The notes beneath the pieces were generated by a model, which was not told the origin of the DNA, made no database searches, and was given only the letters and a program-made list of their open reading frames with translations. Below are positions 9,184 through 17,782 of a DNA stretch of 64,000 nt, in pieces. Made by a program: the position numbers and the translations under genes. Origin of the DNA: Bifidobacterium castoris (GTDB lineage Bacteria > Actinomycetota > Actinomycetes > Actinomycetales > Bifidobacteriaceae); the NCBI RefSeq assembly GCF_003952025.1, contig NZ_QXGI01000001.1, positions 310,001 through 374,000 of the forward strand, written 5' to 3'. Position 1 is the stretch's first letter. The number at the start of each line of letters is the position of its first letter.

Positions 9184-10827
9184 TTATGGTCGTGTGTTCT
9201 TCGCCGTCCCCGTACCGGTGCGTCCCGGACGTGCCGGTACGCCCATCATAGCGTCCGGGTCGAGGGGTGCGAGCATGGCGCCCCATATGTCGGCGGCGCG
9301 GCGGGCGGCGCGGCCGATCCGTTCGCACGCCGTGCCTTGCGTGTCGTGGTCGAGGAGGGTGCGCAGGATGCGGAGCGTGTCGCGGGCGACCGTCGTGTCC
9401 AGCCATGCGAACAGTGGTTCGGCCATGGGCCGTCCCTCGGCCAGTCCGGGAATGTCGGGCGCTCCCCCTTCGCCGAGCGCGGTGCGTGCGGCGGCCCATG
9501 CGGCCTGCACGATGAGCGTCGCCGTCGTGCAGGCGTCGGTGTCGTCGCATGCCAGCGTCATGGCGTCGAGGGTGATGTCGACCCAGCGGCTCCAACCGTA
9601 TCCGGCCGGATTGAGGGTTGTTCCGTCCCATGTCGCCTCCCACGGCTTGCCCTCCGCCATGCGTGGCGGCGCGGCCGGGTGCGGCTCCGGTACCTTCCCC
9701 GTGCGGGGCTCCGGCGTCGTGTCGGCCGTATCGTCGACGATGCCCCATTGGGCGAGGGCCTCACGGCCGGCCGGGGTCGCCCACGGGTCCGTTCCGGCGG
9801 CCGGCGCCGGCGGGTCCGGTCGGGTCGGTGCGCTCGTGGCGGCGGCCTCGCCCATGAGAAACGCGGACAGATCCATGCGTGTCTCCTTTCCGTCGTTCGT
9901 GGCGTGGGCATGCGTCCGCACGAACCGCGGGTCGTGCGCCGCCACGGGTTGGGCGGCGGCGGCGCGCCGCGCCTTGGCGCCGTCGATGCGCGCCGCCGGG
10001 CACACGTTCGCCAGCGGGCACCACGGGCACAGCGCCGAGGGGTGCAGGCGCAGCCGCTGCGTGTGGGCGTCCAGTGCGGCGGTCATGTCCGTGGCGGCGG
10101 CGACGATGCGCGCGCGGGTGGCGTCCATCGCCTCCGCGGACAGGTCGGCGGCGCGCAGGTCGCGTTGCTCCACGTACACGTCGCGTGCCGCATGGACGGG
10201 TACGCCCATCGTGGCGTACAGGTGCGTGTAGAGGCGCAGCTGGTCGGCGTGGGTTCGGGCCGCGTCCGCGAATGCGGGGATACGGCCCGTCTTCCAGTCG
10301 ATGAGGATGCCGGCCTCGTCGCGGTAGTCGACGTAGCCGTGCAGCCGGATCCCGTCCCATTCGCCCTCCACGTGCTGTTCCGTGGCGGCTGGCCGTGGCG
10401 TGCGGCCCAACGCGTCCGTGAGCCGGAAGTCCCTGATCTTGCGCCATGCCAGATGCGCCCAGTACGCGTCCGTGGCGCGTGTGCCGTCCTGCAGCGTGAT
10501 GGGGGGCGCCGGATCCTTGCCGCGCCCGTCATGGTCGTGTTCGGCGCGCAGCAGTGTGATGGCGTCGGCGGTGAGCGCACGCCAGTCGGGTGCGGCAACG
10601 CCGGGCTCGTCCATCGCCTTCTGGATGGCGCGGTGCACGATGGTGCCGAGGATGAGCGGGTCCGCGTCGGCGGGTTCGCGGCCGATCAGACGGTCCGCGG
10701 CCCAGCGTGCGGGACATTGCGTCCACGCGGTGAGCGTGCTGTGGGAGAAGCGGGCGGGCGGGTCGATCCGCGCCGTCGGCGTGGCGGTCCCGTCCGGGTT
10801 GAAGCTGAGCAGCGTCACGTCCGTCAA
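9184..10827 (-). CDS. RecB/Cas4-like PD-(D/E)XK nuclease with Fe-S cysteine cluster
   Basis: 547 residues from a TTG start at 10827 (GGGAGG lies 5 bases upstream); the frame is open to an ATG at 10920, but that codon falls within the promoter motif. The N-terminal FSHSTLTAWTQCPARW is the usual opening of RecB-family nucleases. The catalytic core is GYVDYRDEAGILIDWKTG. A C-x2-C-x5-C cluster (CPWCPLANVC), with the early Cys of TQCPARW, matches the iron-staple of AddB, Cas4 and similar nucleases. Such nucleases process DNA ends and in phages often sit beside DUF2815 ssDNA-binding proteins, and one is present at 24398-25111. It is part of the replication/recombination set of the element. Confidence 0.8.
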   Translation of the reverse strand: MTDVTLLSFNPDGTATPTARIDPPARFSHSTLTAWTQCPARWAADRLIGREPADADPLILGTIVHRAIQKAMDEPGVAAPDWRALTADAITLLRAEHDHDGRGKDPAPPITLQDGTRATDAYWAHLAWRKIRDFRLTDALGRTPRPAATEQHVEGEWDGIRLHGYVDYRDEAGILIDWKTGRIPAFADAARTHADQLRLYTHLYATMGVPVHAARDVYVEQRDLRAADLSAEAMDATRARIVAAATDMTAALDAHTQRLRLHPSALCPWCPLANVCPAARIDGAKARRAAAAQPVAAHDPRFVRTHAHATNDGKETRMDLSAFLMGEAAATSAPTRPDPPAPAAGTDPWATPAGREALAQWGIVDDTADTTPEPRTGKVPEPHPAAPPRMAEGKPWEATWDGTTLNPAGYGWSRWVDITLDAMTLACDDTDACTTATLIVQAAWAAARTALGEGGAPDIPGLAEGRPMAEPLFAWLDTTVARDTLRILRTLLDHDTQGTACERIGRAARRAADIWGAMLAPLDPDAMMGVPARPGRTGTGTAKNTRP

Positions 10828-10940
10828 GGGGGCCTCCCGTGTTGTCCCTTCCGGCCCCTGTCGTATGGTTGCGCGGCGCACGGCCGGGCCGGACAGCGGC
10901 GGGCGCCATGCCGGGGTCATGCGTCCGCCGCATGGCCGCC

Positions 10941-10998
10941 ATCCGCCCCGACAAGGGGGCGCAGACCGGTTCGGGCTGCGCCCCCTTGTCGGGCGGAT
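10941..10998 (-). terminator. Long GC-rich hairpin between operons
   Basis: Two arms of about 23-24 bases (10941-10964 and 10976-10998) match with one bulged base. It lies just after the stop of the HTH-like gene at 11005 and before the promoter of the nuclease gene, so it probably ends the upstream operon. No T-tract follows. Confidence 0.6.
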
Positions 10999-11004
10999 GA
11001 AAGC

Positions 11005-11385
11005 CTAGAAGAGCGGTTCGAGCCAGCCTCCCGTGTCCGCGCCCTCCCGTGCGGCGGGCGCCGTGCGGCCGGTCCGGTCCCAATGCTCGTCCATGATGCG
11101 CCAGAGCGGAAGGTAGCGGCGGCCCGCCACCGACGGGCCGGACAGGGGCGCCGGCCATGCCGTGTTGATCCTGTTGAGCTCGCGGGCGCACAGCGGCACG
11201 TTCAGTATGCGCAGCCACGGATGGTCGTGCAGCATGGCGCGCAGGCGCGGCTCCGTCCAGGCGCCGTCCGCGTCCGGCGCTTCGATGAGGCCGGTGGCGG
11301 CCATGCGGCGCACGAACCGTTGCGGCACGTGCAGGAACATGGCGAGGCGTGCGGGCGTGAACCGGTCCGGGACGGGTCCGCTCAT
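11005..11385 (-). CDS. Small putative HTH DNA-binding protein (126 aa)
   Basis: The N-terminal half, RFTPARLAMFLHVPQRFVRRM, reads as a helix-turn-helix of the MerR/excisionase (HTH_17) type. The remainder is basic and Trp-rich. The ATG at 11385 overlaps the stop of the upstream gene (ATGA), so the two are translationally coupled. It could be a regulator or the directionality factor for the integrase. The assignment rests on a weak motif. Confidence 0.5.
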   Translation of the reverse strand: MSGPVPDRFTPARLAMFLHVPQRFVRRMAATGLIEAPDADGAWTEPRLRAMLHDHPWLRILNVPLCARELNRINTAWPAPLSGPSVAGRRYLPLWRIMDEHWDRTGRTAPAAREGADTGGWLEPLF

Positions 11386-11999
11386 TTCAGGCCCCGGACG
11401 CGGGTCAGGTCCGCGTCCGGGATGACGCGGGCGACGGTTTCCGCGACGTCGAGCTCGTTGCCTCCCCATTTCACGTCCGGGTCGGCGGTGAGGGCGCCCA
11501 GGAGGCGGACCACGGCCTTGAGCCGCTCCGGGTTCCTATCGTGCAGGCGCAGCGTCTCCTTGAAGCGGGCCATGTCGCCGCCCGCCGCCGCGATCCGTTC
11601 CGCGTCCTCGACCGGCTGGCGCCATCGGCCCTCCAGGATCTTCTCGACGCGGCCGGCACGGTCGTCGGAGCCGGTGAGCTCGTCGACGAGCGCCGCGTAG
11701 TCCGCGTCCTCCACCTGGTCGGCGATGTTCAGGATGCGTTCGATGTCGCGTCGGGATGGGCCCGTCTTGGCGCGGGTGCGGTTCCGGGTGCGTTTCGCGG
11801 CGGGCGGCGCGGGCGCGGGTTCGGGCGCGGGCGCGCCGCCCGCGTCATGTCCGCGCTCCGGCTCCGGTGCGGGCTCCGGTGCGGGCTCCGGTGCGGGCAT
11901 GGTGTTCGCACCGGCCGGCGGGGCCGGATCGGGGTCGGGTGCGGGTGCCGGAATGTCGGGGATGGTCCCCTCGCCGCGCAGCCAGTCGAAGTTCGCCAT
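11382..11999 (-). CDS. Hypothetical protein with Pro/Ala/Glu-rich linker
   Basis: 205 residues. Residues about 15-65 are a low-complexity Pro-Ala-Glu stretch with PAPEPAPEP repeats, then a basic patch (KRTRNRTRAKTG), then a helical C-terminal domain. AAAGGAG precedes the ATG at 11999 and the element motif (CTATGC, 12041-12046) lies upstream. It is co-transcribed with the HTH-like gene and divergent from the ParA-like gene. Family not recognised; a DNA-binding partner of the ParA-like ATPase is possible from position only. Confidence 0.5.
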   Translation of the reverse strand: MANFDWLRGEGTIPDIPAPAPDPDPAPPAGANTMPAPEPAPEPAPEPERGHDAGGAPAPEPAPAPPAAKRTRNRTRAKTGPSRRDIERILNIADQVEDADYAALVDELTGSDDRAGRVEKILEGRWRQPVEDAERIAAAGGDMARFKETLRLHDRNPERLKAVVRLLGALTADPDVKWGGNELDVAETVARVIPDADLTRVRGLK

Positions 12000-12040
12000 A
12001 CGTGTCTCCTTTTCACACGGTGTGCAATGACGCCGGACGC

Positions 12041-12076
12041 CTATGCGTCCGGCGTCGTTGCGGGCCGGACGCATAG
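12041..12076. promoter_or_regulatory. Divergent element promoter (CTATGC...GCATAG)
   Basis: Inverted copies, CTATGC at 12041-12046 and GCATAG at 12071-12076, each extended by GGAC upstream. The plus-strand copy ends 10 bases before the ATG of the ParA-like gene at 12087, which has no Shine-Dalgarno and is probably leaderless. Confidence 0.55.
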
Positions 12077-12086
12077 GCGCCCCGAC

Positions 12087-12914
12087 ATGAGCATGGAACA
12101 AGACGGCACGGCGCACGGCGCGGGCCGTGCCGTGCTGGCGTTCGTCACCGGAGGTTCGGGCGGGATCGGCAAAAGCGGCAACGCCCGCATGCTGGCGGCC
12201 GCGCTGGGCGGCACGGGCCGGCATGTGGTGCTGGTCGACGGCAACGCCGGACAGCAGTCGCAGCGCGTGTGGCACCGTCTCGGCCCCGAACGGATGCTGG
12301 AGAACGCGCAATGGCTTGACACGCTGGACCGGGCCATCCTCATGCCCCGGCGCACCGGGCAGGCGTACGCGCTGCTGCCCGGCCCCGCCGACCCGTTGGC
12401 GGCCGGCATGAACGACTTGTACGGCGCCGCGATCCTGCGGCTGTGCGAAACCCCCGGCATCGACCTGGTGCTGGTGGACGCGGACCGGATCGACCCGGCC
12501 CAATGGGAGGACCGGCGCACGTTCGCCGGCCACGTCATCCGGCCGTTCATGGAGGCCGGGCTCGCCCGCATGCTGTTCCGCATCGGACAGACCGGCAGCC
12601 AGTTGGAGGACGGGATGCGCGCCCTGGGTGCCGTGGATGACGCCGACATGACCTGCGCCGTCGCCGTGGCCGCCGCGGGGCTCGCCCATCCGCGCACCGA
12701 CCGCGACTGGGCGCGCATCCTCGCCCCGGTCGCCCGCTACGCGGGCACCGACCGTTGGGACGTGTCCACGTTGGCGCTGCAGACGCCCGGGTCGCGGCTC
12801 ACGCCGCCGCACACCCCATGGTTGTGCCGGCAGGCCGCGTTCCTGGGCCTCCGGCTCGAACCGGCGGCGAGGGAACAGGCGAAAGGATGGTGGCCATGGC
12901 GCCGGACCCGATGA
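12087..12914 (+). CDS. ParA/MinD-like P-loop ATPase
   Basis: 275 residues. The N-terminal FVTGGSGGIGKSGNARMLA is a deviant Walker A of the ParA/MinD/VirC1 type, although the usual KGGxGKT is altered to SGGIGKS. LVLVDADRIDP (about residue 127) is the Walker B equivalent. ParA-like ATPases segregate plasmids or position transfer DNA (VirC1). No ParB is recognised; the next gene overlaps it and could be the partner. The start at 12087 lies 10 bases after a GCATAG motif, which fits a leaderless mRNA. Confidence 0.75.
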   Translation: MSMEQDGTAHGAGRAVLAFVTGGSGGIGKSGNARMLAAALGGTGRHVVLVDGNAGQQSQRVWHRLGPERMLENAQWLDTLDRAILMPRRTGQAYALLPGPADPLAAGMNDLYGAAILRLCETPGIDLVLVDADRIDPAQWEDRRTFAGHVIRPFMEAGLARMLFRIGQTGSQLEDGMRALGAVDDADMTCAVAVAAAGLAHPRTDRDWARILAPVARYAGTDRWDVSTLALQTPGSRLTPPHTPWLCRQAAFLGLRLEPAAREQAKGWWPWRRTR

Positions 12915-13300
12915 AAGGGGCCATGGGGGCGCGTGACGCGGCGGCCCGCCGCGCCATGATCCTCCTGGAGCTCAAACGGCTTGCCGACACGGGGCGCGGC
13001 ATCGAATGCCTCCCCCGTCTCGTCGACGCCGCCGGCACGGACCGGGCCGTGCTCGCGTTGCACGTGTGGCTGATCGACCAGGCCGTGTTCGGTTCGGGCC
13101 GTGAACGGGCCCTGAACCATCTGCGGCGCGCATGCGAATGGACCGGCGCACGCCCCGACCGGTCTCCGGGCACGCTGACGGTCGGATGGCTGCTGGACGA
13201 ACGCACCGGGGGTGCACGTCTGCTCGCATGGCTCACGGCGCTGGCATGCGACCGGACGATCGGCGGCTGGACGCCGCCGCCGCCCGACCCGTACGCCTAA
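12896..13300 (+). CDS. Hypothetical protein coupled to the ParA-like gene (134 aa)
   Basis: Helical protein with no recognised domain. It overlaps the end of the ParA-like gene by 19 bases. The ATG at 12896 has GAAAGG 9 bases upstream; an alternative ATG at 12911 would make an ATGA overlap. Its stop overlaps the stop of the convergent gene by 4 bases. From position it may act with the ATPase in partition or transfer. Confidence 0.5.
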   Translation: MAPDPMKGAMGARDAAARRAMILLELKRLADTGRGIECLPRLVDAAGTDRAVLALHVWLIDQAVFGSGRERALNHLRRACEWTGARPDRSPGTLTVGWLLDERTGGARLLAWLTALACDRTIGGWTPPPPDPYA

Positions 13301-14196
13301 TCGGCGAGCAGACGCGCCATCGCGGTGCCCAGTTCGGTCCACACATGCCATTCGAACCGTCCCTCGCAAAGCGCGACCCGTTCCACGGCGGCGCGCGCCG
13401 CCGCATACGATTCGGCCACATGGCGCCGCCCCGTCTGCGTAGGCCAGTACGCGTGGGCCGCGTCGCGCCACACGCCGTCGGGGAACGCGGCGGGCAGGAT
13501 CATGGCGCGCCGTTCGGGCACGGGGGCGAGCAGCAGCGCGCATGCGACATCCGTGTCCAGCCGGTCGAGGCTGCGATGCCAGTACCCGTCCTTCACGAGC
13601 CTGCGCCTGAGCACGCCCATCGCCGCCGCATCCGTGCGTGCCGTGCGCGCCCACCGGCGCGACCATGCCGGGTCGCATGGGCGCATGACGCGCAGATCCG
13701 GCTCCCTGTCGAACAGGGCGGCCGTCTCGACGTTGCCGGAGACGGGCATGGGCCGCGGGGCGCCGTCCATGATCGGATTGTTGCCCTCCTCGTCATCCCA
13801 TGCGCTGACGGGACGAGTGCGCCCGTGCAGGACCCGCGCCGGATTCGCGCGGGCGACGGCCGTCGCGGTGCGCCGCAGCCATCCGCAGAAGCTGGTCGCA
13901 CGGCGCGGATCCCACAGGTTGCCCGGATTCCACAGGTTCGGGTTGGTGACGACGGCCACGCCGACGATCTTCTCCATGATGCGCGGCCCCGTGAACTCGC
14001 ACATGACGGCCCGCTGCTCCGGGTCGGGGAACAGGCGGCGCATCTCCCCCTCCACCAATCCGGAATCGGCCGCCCACGCGGCCACCCGCATCCGTTCGGG
14101 CGAACCGAACCGGCATGCGTCCTCATCCCAGTCGATGGCCGCCACGGCGCGGTCGAGCCGGTCACGGCCCTCTCTGTCCAATGATCGAACGCTCAT
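13297..14196 (-). CDS. Hypothetical protein with faint sigma-factor-like layout
   Basis: 299 residues. The part around residues 82-105 (LWDPRRATSFCGWLRRTATA) reads like the region-2 core of sigma-70-family proteins (dp-R-SF-WL). A later stretch (APVPERRAMILPAAF, then a segment ending in AAARAAVE) reads like the region-4 helix-turn-helix preamble. These resemblances are weak and made by eye. The ATG at 14196 lies 10 bases after GCATCC, a variant of the element promoter motif. It is downstream of the VirD4-like gene on the same strand. If it is a sigma factor, it would explain the shared promoter motif. Otherwise the function is unknown. Confidence 0.5.
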   Translation of the reverse strand: MSVRSLDREGRDRLDRAVAAIDWDEDACRFGSPERMRVAAWAADSGLVEGEMRRLFPDPEQRAVMCEFTGPRIMEKIVGVAVVTNPNLWNPGNLWDPRRATSFCGWLRRTATAVARANPARVLHGRTRPVSAWDDEEGNNPIMDGAPRPMPVSGNVETAALFDREPDLRVMRPCDPAWSRRWARTARTDAAAMGVLRRRLVKDGYWHRSLDRLDTDVACALLLAPVPERRAMILPAAFPDGVWRDAAHAYWPTQTGRRHVAESYAAARAAVERVALCEGRFEWHVWTELGTAMARLLAD

Positions 14197-14224
14197 GGAC
14201 GCGCACGGATGCGTCCCGCCCCGT

Positions 14225-16561
14225 CTACGCGTCGGCGCCCGCGTCGAAATGCGGCGTGGACAGGGTGAGCGCCGGCAGGCTGCCGCCGTTGCCGTCCGTC
14301 GTGCGCCACACGCACGCGTGCGTGGGCAGGGAGCGGAGCACCGCCGGATCCACGTCCAGGGCGGCGCCCATCGTCTCGGCGCTCGACGGTGAGAGCATCA
14401 CATAGCAGCCTATCGTGCGGAACCCCAGAATGCAGGCGGTGAGCCGCGCATCCAGCTGTTCGGGGTACTGGGTGCCGACGGTGAGCTCGGCGCCGTAGGC
14501 GCGCGCACGGCTGCGGAGCCATTCGACGGCGGCCGTGTTGCCGCCCGTCCGCCCATCGGAACCGGTGATGTCGGTGAGCTCGTCGACGTAGATGCGCACC
14601 CTGCGGCCGTGCGCCTCCCAGCCGGCGCACGTGTCCCCCACCTCGACGCGCAGCCCCTGGAACAGGAGCGCGCCCACCAGACGGCGCGCATCCTCGTTGA
14701 CGCCGGCCACGTCCGCGCCCACCGGGTCGCCCAGGTTGACGGCCAGACGGATGCCGTGCTCGAGGATGCGCCGCCATGTGATGCGGACCCGTCCGGGCGC
14801 GGTGACGGCGGGCACGGCGGCGAGCAGCCCGATCTTGTTCATCGGCGCCGACAGCTGCGCGTACAGCTGCCCGTCGGAGACGGCCGGACGGCCCGTATTC
14901 GGGTTGACGCCGCCATGGAGCCGTTCCGCCGCCTCCCTGGCGGCGCCGTCGTCAAGCGTGTTGACGGCGGCGGACGCCACGGCGCGAGCCGCCTGCGCGC
15001 CGTGGCCGAACAGGAGCGTGTACGCGCACTCCACCCATCCGGCGGGCGGTTCGACGCCCGCCGCGGCGCATGCGCGCGTGAACGCGTCGCCGGCGTCGAG
15101 GGCGCGCAGGGACAGCTCCACCGCGTCCGCGATCTGCGCGCGGCTGCGCGGACCGATCTGCTCGTCGCCCAACGCGCCGCGCATCAGGGACGCGAAACGC
15201 TGCGCACGCGCCGCCGGGTCGCCGTCGCCGAGAAAATCGATGATCGGGGTGCGCGCGTCGGCGACGTCCATGAACCGCATGCCGGCGATCAGGCGTGACA
15301 GGATGGGGAACGAGTCACGGCCCTTGGCCTCCAGGGCGATGAGCGAATCGTCGGGGCGCATGTGCGCGGACGCCCACCGTTGCAGGCCGTGCATGCTGTT
15401 CGACTTGCCGCCGCCCGGCTTGCCGATCAGCACGGTCCCGTCCCACACCACGTCGGCGGGCATGCGCACGGGGCGGCCGACCGCGTCCAAACCCAGGAGC
15501 GGGCCGTGCGCGTCTGCGAGCTCGTCGGGGCGTACGGACAGGGCGGCGCGCACCGCGTTCGCGCCCGGCGGGGGCGTCGTCAACGCGGCCAGCGTGTCGG
15601 ACGGCAGCGGGAACGTGGAACGCTGGTAGGCGTACGCGTGCATGCGATGACGCACATGCGACGAATGGTCGTCGCCGCCGTAGCGGCTCTTGTAGTCGGC
15701 CGCGTCCGCGCGGCGCATCCGCGCCCGGATACGCCAATAATGGCGCGGACGCTGCCAGAGCGCCTCATCGGGCGCGCACCGTGCGCGACGCGCCACGGCC
15801 GCGGCCAGCAGCACGGATGCGACGATCATGGGCCACCACACGCCCCACGCCGCATACGCGCCCACGGCGGCGACCCATAATGCGGCCGCGGCCCATACGG
15901 CGCCCATGCGGGGACGTGACGCGTGCGCGGACACGCCCGGAGTGAACCCCAATCCGAGCGCGTTCGCGGCACGCGCCGCCTCACGCAGCGCAGCCGCACG
16001 GCTGGGCGCGGCCGCCATGACGCGCACCGCCGCGGTGCCGGTCTCCTGGAGCCTGTTCATGTCCGGCGCCGAATTGAACTCGTCGGCCAGCCAATCCTTC
16101 GCCCGCCCGGTCTCGAACACGCCCTGCCGTCGCAGGTTCAACGCGACGACGGCGCCGTGGGCGGGGTCGAGGCGCGCATCGTCATCCGTCTCCCCGCCGC
16201 CCGGACCGCCCCGGGCGGTGCGCGACAGGGTCGCGCTCATGGGCACGATGGCGTGCGCCCACCGCAGCGGCGCGTCCAGGCACGGGGGCGGCCCGTCGAG
16301 CGCGCGGGCGCGCGCATGGCAGCCGGCGGCCAGGATGCGGGGCGTGTCCGCGGGCGCATCGTCGGGCAGGCACACCCACCGGTTCGCCCGGTCGGCCAAC
16401 AGCACCATGCCGTCCGTGCGGTGCGTGAGCATCGCCCACCATGTGCTCCACGAGGGCCGGTCGGCCAATCCGAGGGCGGCGGCGGTGCGGCGGGCACGGT
16501 CCAGGAACACGCGCTGATCGTCCGTGTCCGCGCCCGGCAACGGTTCAAGCTCATACCACAT
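14225..16561 (-). CDS. VirD4/TraG-like conjugal coupling ATPase
   Basis: 778 residues. Two hydrophobic helices (about residues 220-260) precede the motor. Walker A is GKPGGGKSNS (about residue 380) and Walker B is IYVDELTDI (about residue 670), followed by GTQYPEQL, similar to the Q-rich motif of TraG/VirD4 proteins. These ATPases link the DNA substrate to the secretion channel. With the FtsK-like ATPase it forms the energy module of the transfer system. I place the start at the ATG at 16561, 9 bases after the GCATAG motif on this strand; a GTG at 16570 is in frame but falls between motif and ATG. Confidence 0.75.
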   Translation of the reverse strand: MWYELEPLPGADTDDQRVFLDRARRTAAALGLADRPSWSTWWAMLTHRTDGMVLLADRANRWVCLPDDAPADTPRILAAGCHARARALDGPPPCLDAPLRWAHAIVPMSATLSRTARGGPGGGETDDDARLDPAHGAVVALNLRRQGVFETGRAKDWLADEFNSAPDMNRLQETGTAAVRVMAAAPSRAAALREAARAANALGLGFTPGVSAHASRPRMGAVWAAAALWVAAVGAYAAWGVWWPMIVASVLLAAAVARRARCAPDEALWQRPRHYWRIRARMRRADAADYKSRYGGDDHSSHVRHRMHAYAYQRSTFPLPSDTLAALTTPPPGANAVRAALSVRPDELADAHGPLLGLDAVGRPVRMPADVVWDGTVLIGKPGGGKSNSMHGLQRWASAHMRPDDSLIALEAKGRDSFPILSRLIAGMRFMDVADARTPIIDFLGDGDPAARAQRFASLMRGALGDEQIGPRSRAQIADAVELSLRALDAGDAFTRACAAAGVEPPAGWVECAYTLLFGHGAQAARAVASAAVNTLDDGAAREAAERLHGGVNPNTGRPAVSDGQLYAQLSAPMNKIGLLAAVPAVTAPGRVRITWRRILEHGIRLAVNLGDPVGADVAGVNEDARRLVGALLFQGLRVEVGDTCAGWEAHGRRVRIYVDELTDITGSDGRTGGNTAAVEWLRSRARAYGAELTVGTQYPEQLDARLTACILGFRTIGCYVMLSPSSAETMGAALDVDPAVLRSLPTHACVWRTTDGNGGSLPALTLSTPHFDAGADA

Positions 16562-16570
16562 GCGCGCCAC

Positions 16571-16593
16571 CTATGCGCCGCACCGACGCATAC
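16571..16593. promoter_or_regulatory. Divergent element promoter
   Basis: CTATGC at 16571-16576 and GCATAC at 16588-16593. The minus copy gives a leaderless start for the VirD4-like gene (9-base gap to the ATG at 16561). The plus copy, with GAC in front, serves the sliding-clamp gene, which has a leader of about 35 bases and a Shine-Dalgarno site. Confidence 0.55.
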
Positions 16594-16637
16594 CGGGGGC
16601 GCGGCGCAACGCCAGCAGAACAAGAAAGGGCACGACA

Positions 16638-17768
16638 ATGAAAGCATTGATGGACAGCTCCGCATTCGCCGCCGCGGTCCGGCACGCCGGCCGCATCCTG
16701 GACCGTCTGGACCCGGCACGCAACCGCATCACCATCCAAGCCGACGACGGGCGGCTCACGGTCGGCGCGGACGGCGCGCAGACCGTGAGCCGCGTCACCA
16801 TCCCCGCGACCGTCCTCGACGCGGGCGCCGTCGCCGTATGCGGCACATGGCTCCTCGCGCTCGCCGCCCAAAGCGGCGCCGGCGAAAGCATGATCGACGC
16901 CGACGGGGAGGGCGGGCTCACACTCACCACGGGCCGCCGCGTCGCCACCATGCGCACCCTCACGGACGACACCGCAGCCCCTGTCATGCGCGGCGACGGC
17001 CCCGACGACATCGTCCTGTCCTTCCCCGCCGGCACGCTGGCGCGCCTGTCCGACGCCACCGGCCACTGCGCATCCCGCACACGCACCACCCCCATCCTTT
17101 CCGGCATCCACCTGCACGGCGACGGGCGCACGATCAGCGCGGAAAGCACCGACAAGTACCGGGCGGCCCGCATCCGCATCCCCCAGCCCGGCTGGGAGGG
17201 GTCGCTCACCGTCGGCGCCGAATGGTTCCGAGGCGCCGCACGCCACGCGGACACGCTGCGCATCCGCCGCACCCGCCATGCGGGCGGCGACACGCCGCAA
17301 CCATCCTCCCTGGCCGTGTCCGGCCCCGGCTTCACCGACGAAAGCGCCCTGCTCGCCGGCGACTGGCCGAACCTGAGCCGCGTCATGCCCGAACGGGACA
17401 CGGCCGCGGCCACGGAGATCCGGGCGGACCGCGCCGCGCTGCTCGCCGCCGTCAAATACCTGCGCGCCCTCGACACCGACGAATCCGACATGGTGCCCAT
17501 CCGGCTCGCATGGGGCGCCGACGGCCTGTCCGTATCCCATTCGGGAGACGACTCCACCGGCCGCGACACGATCGAGGACGCGAGCATCGACGGCGACACG
17601 GCCACCCTGCCCGCATTCAACGCGCCCTACCTGCAGGACGCGCTCCAGACGATCGGCTCCCAGCGGGTCGTCATCCGCGCCAACGGGGACAGGAAACCCG
17701 CCATGATCCTCGCGGACGGCGACGATGAGGACTGGGTGCAGGTCATCGTCCCCATCCGGCACGACTAG
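16638..17768 (+). CDS. DNA polymerase III beta sliding-clamp homologue
   Basis: 376 residues, the normal length for DnaN. Landmarks appear in the right order: ILSGIHLHGDG...STDKYRAARI (end of the first/second domain), LLAGDWPNLSRVMP (the counterpart of the FPDYRRVIP motif), PAFNAPYLQDAL (FNPKYLLDAL) and a C-terminal V-PIR motif. The clamp would load on the element's replication fork and tether polymerase or other partners. GAAAGGG precedes the ATG at 16638. Element-encoded clamps are uncommon, and it argues that the element replicates autonomously after excision. Confidence 0.85.
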   Translation: MKALMDSSAFAAAVRHAGRILDRLDPARNRITIQADDGRLTVGADGAQTVSRVTIPATVLDAGAVAVCGTWLLALAAQSGAGESMIDADGEGGLTLTTGRRVATMRTLTDDTAAPVMRGDGPDDIVLSFPAGTLARLSDATGHCASRTRTTPILSGIHLHGDGRTISAESTDKYRAARIRIPQPGWEGSLTVGAEWFRGAARHADTLRIRRTRHAGGDTPQPSSLAVSGPGFTDESALLAGDWPNLSRVMPERDTAAATEIRADRAALLAAVKYLRALDTDESDMVPIRLAWGADGLSVSHSGDDSTGRDTIEDASIDGDTATLPAFNAPYLQDALQTIGSQRVVIRANGDRKPAMILADGDDEDWVQVIVPIRHD

Positions 17769-17782
17769 AACCGCCCCAACCG

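Noticed and set aside
9163-11700. An 845-codon plus-strand frame across the nuclease operon
   Set aside because: Antisense shadow of three genes that have start signals and recognisable motifs on the minus strand.
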